Positions 44,018 through 57,690 are shown, counted from the first letter of the stretch. The stretch is 64,000 bases of DNA from Pseudomonas sp. KNUC1026 (GCF_021650705.1 NZ_CP087138.1:1364001-1428000); one strand, 5' to 3'. A program made the numbers and translations. The notes: generated from the letters alone by a model not told the origin.

Positions 44018-46464
44018 ATGAACCCATCGACTCATTACCCGCAGCGCCCGTCGTCCTGGGCGATCGCGTGGCCTTTCATCACTGTTGTGGTGCTGCTTGC
44101 GGCACTGGGGCTGTTCAGCTTCCAGGCGCTGTCGGCCATGCGGGCCTATGTGGCCGGTGAAAGCCTCTGGTCCAAGGGCCAGAAGGACGCGATCTACTAC
44201 CTGAGCCTGTATGCCGACACCCGCGACGAGCAGCTCTATCGTCAGTATCAGCAAGCGTTACAGGTGCCCGAAGGGGGCCACGCGTTGCGCCTGGCGCTGG
44301 ACCAACCGGTGGCGGATATCGCGGCAGCCCGTGAGGGGCTCGCGAAGGGCGGCAACCACCCGGACGACTTCGAAGGCGTCATCTGGTTCTTCCAGACCTT
44401 CCGGCATTTTTCCTACTTCGCCCATGCCATCGACCAGTGGACGGTGGGTGACGCCTGGCTGAGCCGCCTGGACGACCTGGCTCAGGCCATGCACCGGAGC
44501 ATCCAGGGTGGTAGTGCCTCAGCCACCGACGTGGTGCGCTGGAAGCGCGAAATCTACAGCATCAATCAGGGCGTGACCCCCGTCGCCACCGGCTTCAGCA
44601 TGGCGCTAGGGGAGGGCGCGCGGTTCCTGCTGCGCCTGGTGATACTGGTCAATGCCTTTACGGCCCTGATGCTGATTGCGCTGGCCTTGTGGATCACCCG
44701 CCGGCTCATGGCTCAGCGCCATTCCATCGCCCAGGCTTTGCAGGCCGAACAGGACCGGGCGCGCGTGACCCTGGCCTCCATTGGCGATGGCGTGATCGCA
44801 ACCGACGCGCAGGGCGCAATCACCTACATGAACCCTGCCGCCGAGCTGCTGACCCAGTGGAAGGCCGACCATGCCACCGGGCTGCCGCTGGCCTCGCTGT
44901 TCAACTTGCTTGAAGAGAGCGGCGACGCAGGGCCAAGCCTGGCCGAGCGCATCCGTACCGGGCAATTCCCGGTTGGCCCGGAGCCTGCCCGGCTGATCCA
45001 GCGTCTGGACGGAAGCACTGTGGTGGTCGCCCTCAATGGCGCGCCGCTGGCCAGTGAGGGCCGTGCGGCCGGCACCGTGCTGGTGCTGCATGACATGACC
45101 CAGGAACGCCAGTACATCGCTAACCTTGCCTGGCAGGCTACTCATGACGCGCTCACCGGCCTTGCCAACCGCCGCGAGTTCGAGTTCCGCCTGGAGCAGG
45201 CGCTCAATGGCCTGTGCGAGCCGTTGGTGCAGCACAGCCTGCTGTTCCTGGACCTTGACCAGTTCAAACTGGTCAATGACACCTGCGGCCACGCCGCCGG
45301 CGATGAGTTGCTGCGACACGTCTGCGCGCTGTTGCAGAGCGCGATGAACGAGGGCGATACCCTTGCGCGCCTGGGTGGCGACGAGTTCGGCGTGCTGCTT
45401 GAGCGCTGCACTGCCGAGCGCGCGGAACAGGTGGCCGAGCAGCTGCGCGAGCGAGTGCAGCGCCTGCACTTCGTCTGGCGCGGCCGGCCGTTCATGGCCA
45501 CCCTGAGCGTGGGCATGGTGCAGCTCAACCACAGCGGCATGACACTGGAGGAGGCGCTGCGTGCCGCCGACCTTGCCTGTTACATGGCCAAGGAAAAAGG
45601 CCGCAACCGGGTGCAGCGTTATCACGAAGACGACCTCGAACTGTCACTGCGCCACGGCGAAATGGCCTGGGTGCAACGGCTGCGCCAGGCGCTCGAGGAG
45701 GACCGCTTCAGGCTGTACGCCCAGGCGATCGAGCGCATCGGCCCGGGCGGTGAAACCCGCGGCCATGTCGAGATCCTGCTGCGCCTGAGCGATGAGCAGG
45801 GGCGGCTGATTCTGCCGGCGCAGTTCATTCCGGCCGCCGAGCGCTTCGGGCTGATGCCGGAGCTGGATCGCTGGGTGGTGCGCAATGTGTTCAAGGTGCT
45901 GCGCCAGTGCTTGGACGAGGGCGGCAAGGTGCCGATGGCGGTGTGCGCGATCAACCTCTCTGGCCTGAGCCTGGGCGATGAGGGTTTTCTTGACTACCTG
46001 CGCCAGCAGATGCAGCTGTATCGGATACCTCCTGCGCAGCTGTGCTTCGAAATCACCGAAACCAGCGCCATCGCCAACCTCTCCAAGGCCATCACTTTCA
46101 TCGAAGAGCTCAAGGCGCTGGGGTGCGAGTTTCTCTGGATGACTTCTGCGCGGGCATGTCGTCGTTCGGCTACCTCAAGCACCTGCCGGTCGATTACCTG
46201 AAGATCGATGGCAGCTTCGTGCGCGACATGCTCGATGACCCGGTGAACCGGGCGATGGTCGAGGTGATGAACCACATCGGCCACGTGATGGGCAAGAAAA
46301 CCATTGCCGAATTCGTTGAAACACCGTTGATCCATCAGGCGCTCCGGGAAATCGGTGTCGACTACGCCCAGGGCTACCTGATCGAACGGCCCCAGCCGCT
46401 GACCTGCGAAGGCCTGCGGCGCTTGCCATTGCCCCAGCCTTCGCTGGAGGTGCCCGGCGTCTGA
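44018..46464 (+). CDS. GGDEF-EAL c-di-GMP enzyme with periplasmic sensor and PAS, frame break
   Basis: This membrane protein of 815 residues (repaired) probably both makes and degrades c-di-GMP. A first helix (ITVVVLLAALGLFSF) and a second (LILVNAFTALMLIALALW) enclose a periplasmic helical sensor of about 170 residues. A PAS domain (TLASIGDGVIATDAQGAITYM) precedes GGDEF, which has an intact LARLGGDEFGVLL. The EAL domain has ExLxR as VEILLRL, INLSGLSL, CFEITET, LDDFCAGMSSFGYL, LKIDGSFV and IAEFVE, so catalytic residues look complete. One T is missing at 46130-46132, splitting GCEF from SLDDFC. ATG 44018 has AGGGG just upstream. Confidence 0.87.
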
Positions 46465-46494
46465 GCCATCACTTTTGCAATAAGGACATTGTCG

Positions 46495-47289
46495 ATGATC
46501 GACCCAACAGCGTTCACCCGTACTGGCCCTTTGATGGATGCCAGCAGCTACCCCGCCTGGGCCCAGCACCTGATCGCCGATTGCAGCGAAGCCAAGCGGC
46601 GGGTAGTGGAGCACGAGTTCTACCGGCGCTTGCGCGACAACCAGCTCAGCCCTGCTGCCATGCGCCAGTACCTGATCGGCGGCTGGCCAGTGGTTGAGCA
46701 GTTCTCGCTCTACATGGCGCAGAACCTCACCAAAACCCGCTATGGCCGCCACCCGGGCGAGGACATGGCGCGGCGCTGGCTGATGCGCAACATCCGCGTC
46801 GAGCTCAACCATGCCGACTACTGGGTGCATTGGGCCGAAGCCCATGGTGTGACCCTGGAGGAACTCAACGCGCAGCGCGTAGCGCCGGAGCTTGCCGCGT
46901 TGGCGCACTGGTGCTGGCACAGCAGTTCCTCCGACAGCCTGATGGTGGGCATGGCCGCCACCAACTATGCCATCGAAGGTGCCACTGGCGAGTGGGCGCA
47001 CCTGGTGTGCTCAGGGCAGGCGTACACCGAGTCGTTCCCGCCCCAAGGCCGCAAACGGGCGTTGCGCTGGCTGGCGTTGCATGCCGAATATGACGACGCC
47101 CATCCCTGGGAGGCGCTGGAGATCATCTGCACCCTGGCAGGCACCCAGCCCTCGCGCATGCAACAGGCGGAGCTGCGCCAGGCCATCTGCAAGAGCTACG
47201 ACTACATGTTCCTGTTCCTGGAGCGGTGCCTTGCGCTGGACGAGCAGGCTATCGCAGAACCCGGCAGGAGCCTGGCCGCTGCTCACTAG
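46495..47289 (+). CDS. Haem-oxygenase-like diiron oxidase/TenA-fold protein
   Basis: This all-helical protein of 264 residues is of the TenA/iron-containing redox enzyme type. Candidate iron ligands are all visible: Glu103 and His106 (RVELNHADYW), Glu161 (NYAIEGATGEW), then His196, Asp200 and His203 (LHAEYDDAHPW). The H-x3-D-x2-H spacing matches known haem-oxygenase-like diiron oxidases such as CADD, and Glu-x2-His matches UndA. That is against a plain thiaminase TenA. AAGGA lies eight bases before ATG 46495. The radical SAM gene follows 109 bases later on the same strand. The substrate is unknown. Confidence 0.78.
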   Translation: MIDPTAFTRTGPLMDASSYPAWAQHLIADCSEAKRRVVEHEFYRRLRDNQLSPAAMRQYLIGGWPVVEQFSLYMAQNLTKTRYGRHPGEDMARRWLMRNIRVELNHADYWVHWAEAHGVTLEELNAQRVAPELAALAHWCWHSSSSDSLMVGMAATNYAIEGATGEWAHLVCSGQAYTESFPPQGRKRALRWLALHAEYDDAHPWEALEIICTLAGTQPSRMQQAELRQAICKSYDYMFLFLERCLALDEQAIAEPGRSLAAAH

Positions 47290-47398
47290 GCCGGCATGAA
47301 ACTCGCATAGGGCATGGCCTTACCGTGGCAGTGCTGGCTTATTGGCGTTTGCCAGGCGGCCAGCAGTGCAACAGCCAACCTTATTGCGAGCGCTATCG

Positions 47399-48532
47399 AT
47401 GACTGCCATTCCCGTTCACAACGACTCGACGCTCGACGATCTGTATCGCCGTTGCGAAACCCAGACGCTGGCGAAAATCGCTGAGGGCCGGGAAGGGCAC
47501 TTGAACCTGGCGCCCCGGTCGATCTGGCTGAATATCTCCGACAACTGCAATCTGCGCTGCGTCGGCTGTTACTCCGAGGGCAAGTTTCGCAAGCACTACG
47601 TGCCCCTGGAGGAAGTGCGCAAGTCCATCGACTTCAGCGGCGAGATTCAGGAAATCAGCCTCACCACCAACGAAGCGCTGTTGCACCCCCAGTTCTGCGA
47701 CATCATCGATGAATGCCGGGCGCGCCACCCCAAGGCCAAGATCTGGATCATCACCAACGGCACCATCCCGATCAAAGGGCGTTACAAGGACGCCATCAGC
47801 AAGCTGGACAAGGTCGGCCTGTCGATCGACGGTGCTACCCGCGAGACGTTCGAGAGCATCCGCGTGGGGGCACGCTTCGACGACTTCATCACCAATGCCA
47901 AAGCGATCATCGAGATTCGCCGGCAGACCGGGCAGCCGAAGGAGATCACCTTCGGCTTTACCGCCACCTCCACCAACCTGCATGAACTGATCGATGTCGT
48001 GCGGCTGGCGCATTCGCTGGGTGCAACCGATGTGTGGGCACAGGCGATGGAGTCCAAAGACCAGATTATCGCGTCACGTATTTCAAGCATCCTGATCGAC
48101 CGGCTGGAACCGGCTCGTCGCACCGCGCTGATCGATCAGGCGCGTGCGGAAGCTGCGCGGCTGGGCATTGGCCTTTACTACTCGCCTGGCATCTACCCCG
48201 CCACCCCTGCTGCCGCGCCGGCTGAGGCCCAGGCGACGGTAGACCCTCGCCACGTGCGCATGTGCCAGTACCCGTGGACGCAACCTGTACAGGTGAGCAA
48301 GGCGCAGGGTGGTTATGTAGTGCGCCCGTGCTGCTACATCTCCACCACCAAGGTCGAGGTGCTGGCGCGCGAGCACGGGCTGATCTTCCCGGAGGTGCTG
48401 CCGGGCGAGCAGATCTACAACTCGCCGCAGCTGTGGCAGTTCCGTGAAGACCTGCTGCTGGGCAAGACCGAGAACGTCTGCGGGCAATGCAGCGCTGCGC
48501 GGGGCTTTGCCTGGCAGCCGCAGCAGGGCTAG
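47399..48532 (+). CDS. Radical SAM protein with SPASM-like C-terminus
   Basis: The protein has 377 residues. The radical SAM cluster motif CNLRCVGC places Cys50, Cys54 and Cys57 in CxxxCxxC. It is followed by EISLTTNEALLHPQF, a GGE-like position occupied by NEA, and the core strands KIWIITNGT and KVGLSIDGAT. The C-terminal region carries more cysteines at about 289, 311, 312, 361 and 364 (MCQYPW, RPCCYI, VCGQCS), which fits a SPASM/Twitch auxiliary cluster. Proteins of this type modify peptides or small molecules. No short precursor-peptide gene is obvious next to it. The end overlaps the yciK stop by four bases. Confidence 0.83.
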   Translation: MTAIPVHNDSTLDDLYRRCETQTLAKIAEGREGHLNLAPRSIWLNISDNCNLRCVGCYSEGKFRKHYVPLEEVRKSIDFSGEIQEISLTTNEALLHPQFCDIIDECRARHPKAKIWIITNGTIPIKGRYKDAISKLDKVGLSIDGATRETFESIRVGARFDDFITNAKAIIEIRRQTGQPKEITFGFTATSTNLHELIDVVRLAHSLGATDVWAQAMESKDQIIASRISSILIDRLEPARRTALIDQARAEAARLGIGLYYSPGIYPATPAAAPAEAQATVDPRHVRMCQYPWTQPVQVSKAQGGYVVRPCCYISTTKVEVLAREHGLIFPEVLPGEQIYNSPQLWQFREDLLLGKTENVCGQCSAARGFAWQPQQG

Positions 48533-49272
48533 GCCCGGGCGTTCAGCGCCTGGCCGTTGACCCCGACGCTGCCCGGCCCCATCAGGTACAGGTACACCGG
48601 CATGATTTCCCAGGGCGCGGGGTTGCGCGCCGGGTCTTCGGCCGGGTAGGCCTGGGCGCGCATGTCGGTGCGGGTGCCGCCTGGGTTGATGCTGTTGGCG
48701 CGCAGGGGGCTGCCTGCCAGTTCATCGGCCAGCGTTTGCATCAGGCCTTCGGTCGCGAATTTCGAGACGGCGTAGGCGCCCCATTCGGCGCGGCCCTGGC
48801 GGCCGACGCTGCTGGAGGTGAAGATCACCGAGGCGTCGGCTGGTGCGCGTTCGAGCAGTGGCAGCAGCGCCTGAGTGAGCAGGAAGGTGCCGTTGACGTT
48901 GGCCTGCATCACCTCGGCGAACGCGTCGCCCGGTAACTGGGCAATGGGCAAGCGCGGGCCGATCAGCGAAGCGTTGTGCAGCACACCGTCGAGGTGCCCG
49001 CCAATGCGCTCGGCCAGTGCCTGGCAGCCTGCGGTGCCGGCAGTGAGCAGGTCGTGCTCCAGGCACTCCGGCAAACCGTGGCCGGCTGCGGCGATGGTTT
49101 CGGCGGTGCGTTGCAGGTGCGCAAGCGTTCTGCCGAGCAGCAGCACTTCGGCGCCGTGGGCGGCGTAGGCGAGCGCTGCGGCTGCACCGATGCCGCGGCC
49201 GGCACCGGTCACCAGAATGCGCCGGCCCTTGAGCAGATCAGCTGGGGCCTGATAGTCGAAAAAGGTGATCAT
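48529..49272 (-). CDS. yciK: YciK-type short-chain dehydrogenase
   Basis: This SDR of 247 residues has the Rossmann motif LVTGAGRGIG, the NAS-type LHNASLIGPRLP, and the catalytic pair in YAVSKFATEG with a preceding SSSVG. Start ATG 49272 shares one base with the mupP stop (TGATG), showing coupling. The mupP-yciK pairing is conserved in pseudomonads. The substrate is not known. Its stop overlaps that of the radical SAM gene by four bases, tail to tail. Confidence 0.88.
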   Translation of the reverse strand: MITFFDYQAPADLLKGRRILVTGAGRGIGAAAALAYAAHGAEVLLLGRTLAHLQRTAETIAAAGHGLPECLEHDLLTAGTAGCQALAERIGGHLDGVLHNASLIGPRLPIAQLPGDAFAEVMQANVNGTFLLTQALLPLLERAPADASVIFTSSSVGRQGRAEWGAYAVSKFATEGLMQTLADELAGSPLRANSINPGGTRTDMRAQAYPAEDPARNPAPWEIMPVYLYLMGPGSVGVNGQALNARA

Positions 49273-49943
49273 CAGCAGCCACACACGGCCTGGTCGAGCA
49301 CTCGGCGCAGGTCCAGCGGTTGGTCGATGACGACGTCCGCGCCCCAGTTCGAGGGGTTGTCGTCGGGGTGGATGTAGCCATAGCGCACCGCCACGGTGCG
49401 GGTGCCAGCGGCCTGGCCGGATTCGATATCGCGCAGGTCATCGCCTACGAACAGCACCGCGCTCGGGTCGATGCCCAGTTGCGAGCAGGCCAGGCGCAGT
49501 GGCTCGGGGTCGGGCTTGCTGCGCGTCACGTGGTCGGGGCACACCAGCACACGGGAGCGCTCGGCCAGGCCCAGGCGCTGCATGATCGGCTCGGCGAAAC
49601 GCACGGGCTTGTTGGTCACCACGCCCCAGATCAGGCCGGCATGTTCGATGTCGGCAAGCACCGTGGCCATGCCGTCGTACAGGCGCGTGTGCACCGCGCA
49701 ATCGGCCTGATAGCGCTCCAGGAACTCCAGGCGCAGCGCTTCGAATTCGGCACTTTCGGGGGCCAGGCCGAAGGTGGCGCTGACCATCGCCCGCGCACCG
49801 CCCGATACCACGTCACGCACCGTTTGCTCTGCCACCGGCGGCAGCCCGCGCGCCTGGCACATGGCCTGGCACACCGCGACGAAATCCGGAGCGGTGTCGA
49901 GCAAGGTGCCGTCCATGTCGAACAGAACTGCCTGCAGGCGCAT
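49272..49943 (-). CDS. mupP: N-acetylmuramic acid 6-phosphate phosphatase
   Basis: This HAD-family phosphatase of 223 residues belongs to the Pseudomonas peptidoglycan-recycling route that bypasses de novo UDP-MurNAc synthesis and gives fosfomycin tolerance. The HAD nucleophile motif is [12 protein letters not shown], the Thr motif is GVVTNKP, the Lys region is RSKPDPEPL and the acidic motif is [13 protein letters not shown]. It is sometimes annotated as phosphoglycolate phosphatase; the ubiG-mupP-yciK context supports mupP. It starts two bases after the ubiG stop. Confidence 0.87.
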   Translation of the reverse strand: MRLQAVLFDMDGTLLDTAPDFVAVCQAMCQARGLPPVAEQTVRDVVSGGARAMVSATFGLAPESAEFEALRLEFLERYQADCAVHTRLYDGMATVLADIEHAGLIWGVVTNKPVRFAEPIMQRLGLAERSRVLVCPDHVTRSKPDPEPLRLACSQLGIDPSAVLFVGDDLRDIESGQAAGTRTVAVRYGYIHPDDNPSNWGADVVIDQPLDLRRVLDQAVCGC

Positions 49944-49945
49944 GC

Positions 49946-50644
49946 TCAGGCCTCCCGTACGGTCTGGATCATGTAGTTGACGTCGACGTCGCGGGCGAGC
50001 TTGTAATGCTTGGTCAGCGGGTTGTAGGTCAGGCCGATGACGTCCTTGACCGCAAGGTTGGCCGCGCGGCTCCAGGCGCCGAGCTCGGAGGGGCGGATGA
50101 ATTTCCTGAAGTCGTGAGTGCCGCGCGGCAGAAGCTTGAGCACGTACTCGGCACCCAGAATCGCGAACAGGTAGGCCTTGGGGTTGCGGTTGATGGTGGA
50201 GAAGAACACCTGGCCGCCCGGCTTGACCATCGTTGCGCAGGCGCGGATCACCGAGGCGGGGTCGGGTACGTGCTCGAGCATCTCGAGGCAGGTGACCACG
50301 TCGAACTGGCCCGGTGCCTCGGCTGCCAGTGCTTCGGCGGTGATTTGCCGATAGGTGACTTCCACGCCCGATTCCAGCTGGTGCAGGCGCGCCACCGACA
50401 GCGGCGCTTCGCCCATGTCGATGCCGGTGACCGTGGCGCCGCGCTGGGCCATCGCCTCGCTGAGGATGCCGCCACCGCAGCCGACGTCCAGCACGGTTTT
50501 GCCGGCAAGCTTCACGCGCTCGTCGATCCAGTTCACCCGCAGCGGGTTGATTTCGTGCAGCGGCTTGAACTCGCTTTCACGATCCCACCAGCGGTGGGCG
50601 AGGGCTTCGAATTTGGCGATTTCCGCGCGGTCGACGTTGCTCAT
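49946..50644 (-). CDS. ubiG: Ubiquinone biosynthesis O-methyltransferase
   Basis: It carries out both O-methylation steps in ubiquinone synthesis. The 232 residues include [28 protein letters not shown] motif [29 protein letters not shown] and a late [13 protein letters not shown]. Start ATG 50644 ([12 protein letters not shown]) is the conserved start; upstream in-frame codons look non-coding. It heads the coupled ubiG-mupP-yciK set. Confidence 0.94.
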   Translation of the reverse strand: MSNVDRAEIAKFEALAHRWWDRESEFKPLHEINPLRVNWIDERVKLAGKTVLDVGCGGGILSEAMAQRGATVTGIDMGEAPLSVARLHQLESGVEVTYRQITAEALAAEAPGQFDVVTCLEMLEHVPDPASVIRACATMVKPGGQVFFSTINRNPKAYLFAILGAEYVLKLLPRGTHDFRKFIRPSELGAWSRAANLAVKDVIGLTYNPLTKHYKLARDVDVNYMIQTVREA

Positions 50645-50681
50645 TGGGGCTGTTCTCCAGAAGTTCGCGTAAGAGGATGGG

Positions 50682-51997
50682 CTAGCGTGCCGCAGCGATG
50701 CGCTCACCGAACGCCCGGGCGCTGGCCACCAGGGCAGGCTCGTCGAGGGTGGTGAGCTGGCCATCGCGCAGCAGCGCCTTGCCGGCTACCCAGACATGCC
50801 GCACACACTCGCGGCCGCTGGCGTAGATCGATTGTGAGACCGGGTCGTAGACCGGCTGTTGCGCCAGGCCCGACAGGTCGAAAGCGGTGATGTCGGCGGC
50901 CTTGCCCACCTCCAGCGAACCGATGCAGGGCGCAAGGCCCAGCGCACGGGCGCCGTTGAGGGTGGCCATGCGCAGCGCCCGGTGTGCGCCCAGCGCGGTC
51001 GCCGAGCCCGCCACCGCCTTGGCCAGCAGCGCAGCGGTACGGGTTTCGCCGAGCAGGTCGAGGTCGTTGTTGCTGGCCGCGCCGTCGGTGCCGATGGCGA
51101 CGTTCACCCCGGCCTGCCAGAGTTTTCGACCGGGCAGAAACCGCTGGCGAGCTTGAGGTTGGACTCGGGGCAGTGCACCACGCTTGCGTTGTAGGCCACC
51201 AGCAGGTGCAGGTCGTCGTCGCTGACCTGGGTCATGTGCACGGCCTGGAAGCGTGGGCCGAGCAGGCCAAGCCGAGCCAGGCGCGCCAACGGGCGCTCGG
51301 CGGTGGCCGCGACGGCCTGTTCGACCTCGAAGGCGGTTTCGTGCACGTGCATTTGCACCGGCGCCTGCAACTGTTCGGCGAGCATGCGCACCTGTTCCAG
51401 GTGCGGGTCGCTGACGGTGTAGGGCGCGTGGGGGCCGAAGGCGATGCTGATGCGTGGGTGCTGGCGGTGCGCATCGAACAGCGCGACCGCCTGGCTCAGT
51501 GCCTGTTCCGGGGTGGCTGCGCCGGGGATCGGGAAGTCGAGGATCGGCGCACTGATTTGCGCGCGCATGCCGCTGCGGTCGACCTGTTCACAGGCCACGC
51601 GCGGGTAGAAATACATGTCGGAAAAACAGGTGATGCCACCCTTGAGCTGCTCGGCGATGGCCAGTTGCGTGCCGGTGGCGACGAAAGCCTCATCGACCCA
51701 GCGCGCTTCGGCCGGCCAGATGTGTTTCTCCAGCCAGTTCATCAAGGGCAGGTCGTCGGCCATGCCGCGAAACAGTGTCATCGCCGCATGGCCGTGGGCG
51801 TTGATCAGGCCGGGGCTGAGCAGGCAGCCGGGCAGTTCCTGAACCTCGTGCGCTGGGGGGGCCTTGTGGCGTGGGCCGAGCCAGGCGATCAGCCCGCCGC
51901 GGATGCCCAGCGCGTGGCCACTCAGCACCACGCCGGCCGGCTCCACCGGCACCACCCAGGTGGGCACGATCAGCAGGTCCAGAGGGGTATCGGGCAT
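50682..51997 (-). CDS. mtaD: 5-methylthioadenosine/S-adenosylhomocysteine deaminase (TRZ/ATZ hydrolase), frame break
   Basis: This amidohydrolase of 438 residues (repaired) deaminates MTA/SAH-type nucleosides. Metal motifs are visible as [25 protein letters not shown], and a late [17 protein letters not shown], with [15 protein letters not shown]. One A is missing from the run seen as TTTT at 51123-51126, so GFCPVEKLWQAGV is split. The start ATG 51997 gives [17 protein letters not shown]. It lies divergent to mtnA across about 110 bases; both act on methylthioadenosine-derived metabolites, so shared control is likely. Confidence 0.89.
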
Positions 51998-52110
51998 GGC
52001 GGGCAGGTCCGTCGCGGTGGTTTTGGCAAGCGGGAAGTATACCGAGCACCTGCAGCAACGGGGGCGTATGATCACGGCCTTTTGAGGCGGTTGGATTGCG
52101 GGAGTGTGCC

Positions 52111-53187
<1,077 letters not shown>

Positions 53188-53192
53188 GAAGA

Positions 53193-53214
53193 AGGCGCCC
53201 GGCGCGGGGCGCCT
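53193..53214. terminator. Hairpin between convergent mtnA and katG
   Basis: AGGCGCCC (53193-53200) and GGGCGCCT (53207-53214) form a perfect eight-pair stem around a six-base loop, five bases after the mtnA stop and 14 bases before the katG stop. It could serve both converging genes, though the T-tracts are poor. Confidence 0.55.
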
Positions 53215-53228
53215 GTTGCATGCCTGCC

Positions 53229-55538
<2,310 letters not shown>

Positions 55539-55598
55539 TTATCCCTGGCATGACGGCACGGTCCGTCGCTCACAAGCATAGCCATTGTCTGTGAAGGT

Positions 55599-57623
55599 TC
55601 AGCCCTGTTCGAGCTGGGTGATCAGAAACGCCAGCCGCTCGGCCGCTCGCTGCTGCTGGTTGGCCTGCGCCGCGCTGCCGGCGTGGCCGCCGTCCATTTC
55701 GGTATGGAACACCAGCCAGTGGTTGTCAGCCTTGCGTGCTCGCAGTTTGGCGACCCACTTCGCCGGCTCCCAGTAGGGCACCAGCGGGTCGTTGAAGCCG
55801 GCGGTGACCATCAGCGCGGGATAGGCTTGGGCAGTGACGTTTTCGTAGGGGGCGTAGGCGGCGATCACCCTGTAGGCGTCAGGCTCCTGTGGATTGCCCC
55901 ACTCGGCGTAGTCGGGGATGGTCAGTGGCAGGCTGTCGTCGAGCATGCTGTTGAGCACATCCACGAACGGCACCTGGGCGATGGCCGCTGCGAACAGCTC
56001 CGGCCGCTGGTTGAGCACAGCGCCGACCAACAGGCCGCCCGCGCTTTCACCCTGGATGGCCAGCCGGCCTGGCTGGGTAAAGCCTTGGGCGATCAGGTGT
56101 TCGGCGCAGGCGATGAAATCGCCGAAGGTATTGGGTTTGTTGCCCAGCCGCCCAGCGTGGTGCCACTGCGGCCCAAGTATTCCACCGCCGCGCACGTGGG
56201 CGATGGCCAGCACATAGCCGCGGTCGAGCAGGCTCAGCTCTGCAAGCTTGAAGCGCGGATCTTCGCTGATGTTGTAGGCGCCATAGCCGCTGAGCACGGT
56301 GGGCGCCGGGAATCGAGCATCTGTGCGATAGGCCAGGCTGATCGGCACCTGGGTGCCGTCACTGGCGCTGGCCCAGAGGCGTTGAATGCGGTAATGGCCG
56401 CTGTCGAAGCCGCCGCCGACGTTTGCCTGCTGGAGTAAGCTGCATTGCAGCGTCTCCAGGTCGAGCTCCCAGATTTGCTCCGCAAGCGTGAAGCTTTCCA
56501 GGCTCAAGCGCAGGCGCGGAAGTTCGAAGCCGAGGCTGTCGGTGACCTGCAGGCTGTAACTTTCATACGCCTGGGTCACTCGGCACGAGGCCTGGCACGG
56601 CTTGTGGATTTCCAGCTGCGCCAGGCCCTGTTCGCGCAAACTCACTACCAGCGCTGTTCGTTCGGGGTAAAGCTCGGTGAGCACGATGCCTGGCCGCGCT
56701 GCAATCAATGTCGCCCATTGGGCCTGGTTGGGTAGGGAGCCTGCGGTGCTCCACTGATAGTGCACTTCGCCTTCCAGTGCGGTGGCGTGGTCGCGCATGA
56801 ACCAGCAGGGCGCGCCGTTCATGCAGCCGTGGTCCACGTAGTAACGTGCGTTCTCAGCCCGTTGCCGTACGCGGGTCGGCGGCCTTTCGAGGTGGTGCGC
56901 ATCGAGCACCCAGGCTTCGCTGCTGGCCGGGCTCTCGATACTCAGGATCAGGTAATCGCCGGATGCGCTGCGCTGGCAGCCGCTGGGGAGGTAGGCGGGG
57001 TCGTGCTCCTCGATCACGCTCAACGGCTGGTCGTCACCCAGAGTGAAGCGGTAGAAGGCGTTCGGGCGCCAGCCATCGCTGGCCAGTGCGATGTAAAGGA
57101 TGCTCCGGCTGTCGTTGCCCCAGGCCAGCAGGCCAAGGCTGTCGGGGCCGGGTACGACGGTGGTATGGCCGGTGTCCAGGTCCTTGATGTGCAGGCGATA
57201 GCGCTGGCTGCCGTCGTCGGCGAGGCTGTAGGCGAGGTAGCGGTGGTCGGGGCTGGGTTGCGTCTGGCGCACATCGATGTGGTCGCCTTCGCCGAGGGTG
57301 TTCACATCCAGCAGCAGCTGCCCGGTGGCCTCCGGGTTGGCGACCGGCCGGCGATAGTGCCTGGAGTAGGGCTCGTCGGTGCCCTGCTGCTGGTAGTAGG
57401 CCCAGGGACCGATCACCAGGCCCAGGTCGGGTTGAGTTGTGCCGGGTTGACGCTGCTCGAACTCCCACAGCAGTTGCTGCTGCAAGGTCTCGGTGCTGGC
57501 CAGGGTGGCTTGGTAGTGTGCGTTTTCCTCGGCCAGGTACGCCTTGGCGGCCTCCTGATCGGTGCGCAGCCAGGCATAGGGATCGTTGCCGTCGGCCACA
57601 GTGGCCACAGGTGCGGTTGGCAT
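55599..57623 (-). CDS. S9 prolyl oligopeptidase (oligopeptidase B-like)
   Basis: The serine peptidase has 674 residues. An N-terminal beta-propeller (QPSPDHRYLAYSLADDG, LLAWGNDSRSILYIA) precedes the alpha/beta-hydrolase domain. Catalytic Ser is in LAIQGESAGGLLVGA, Asp in FNDPLVPYWEPAKW and His in EMDGGHAGSAAQ. The oxyanion-side region VLSGYGAYNIS and HVRGGGILGPQWH are typical of oligopeptidase B (PtrB), which cuts short peptides after basic residues. There is no signal peptide, so it is cytoplasmic. It follows katG on the same strand upstream, with 114 bases between. Confidence 0.86.
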   Translation of the reverse strand: MPTAPVATVADGNDPYAWLRTDQEAAKAYLAEENAHYQATLASTETLQQQLLWEFEQRQPGTTQPDLGLVIGPWAYYQQQGTDEPYSRHYRRPVANPEATGQLLLDVNTLGEGDHIDVRQTQPSPDHRYLAYSLADDGSQRYRLHIKDLDTGHTTVVPGPDSLGLLAWGNDSRSILYIALASDGWRPNAFYRFTLGDDQPLSVIEEHDPAYLPSGCQRSASGDYLILSIESPASSEAWVLDAHHLERPPTRVRQRAENARYYVDHGCMNGAPCWFMRDHATALEGEVHYQWSTAGSLPNQAQWATLIAARPGIVLTELYPERTALVVSLREQGLAQLEIHKPCQASCRVTQAYESYSLQVTDSLGFELPRLRLSLESFTLAEQIWELDLETLQCSLLQQANVGGGFDSGHYRIQRLWASASDGTQVPISLAYRTDARFPAPTVLSGYGAYNISEDPRFKLAELSLLDRGYVLAIAHVRGGGILGPQWHHAGRLGNKPNTFGDFIACAEHLIAQGFTQPGRLAIQGESAGGLLVGAVLNQRPELFAAAIAQVPFVDVLNSMLDDSLPLTIPDYAEWGNPQEPDAYRVIAAYAPYENVTAQAYPALMVTAGFNDPLVPYWEPAKWVAKLRARKADNHWLVFHTEMDGGHAGSAAQANQQQRAAERLAFLITQLEQG

Positions 57624-57690
57624 CTCGGGTTACCTCTTGAAAAGGGGCCCGGAGCATGTTTTGCCGCACGCGTTCGTTGGCTTTAGAAAG

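Noticed and set aside
46495..47289. Thiaminase II / TenA thiamine-salvage enzyme
   Set aside because: The protein carries a full set of candidate diiron ligands and no thiamine gene is nearby, so a haem-oxygenase-like diiron oxidase fits better.
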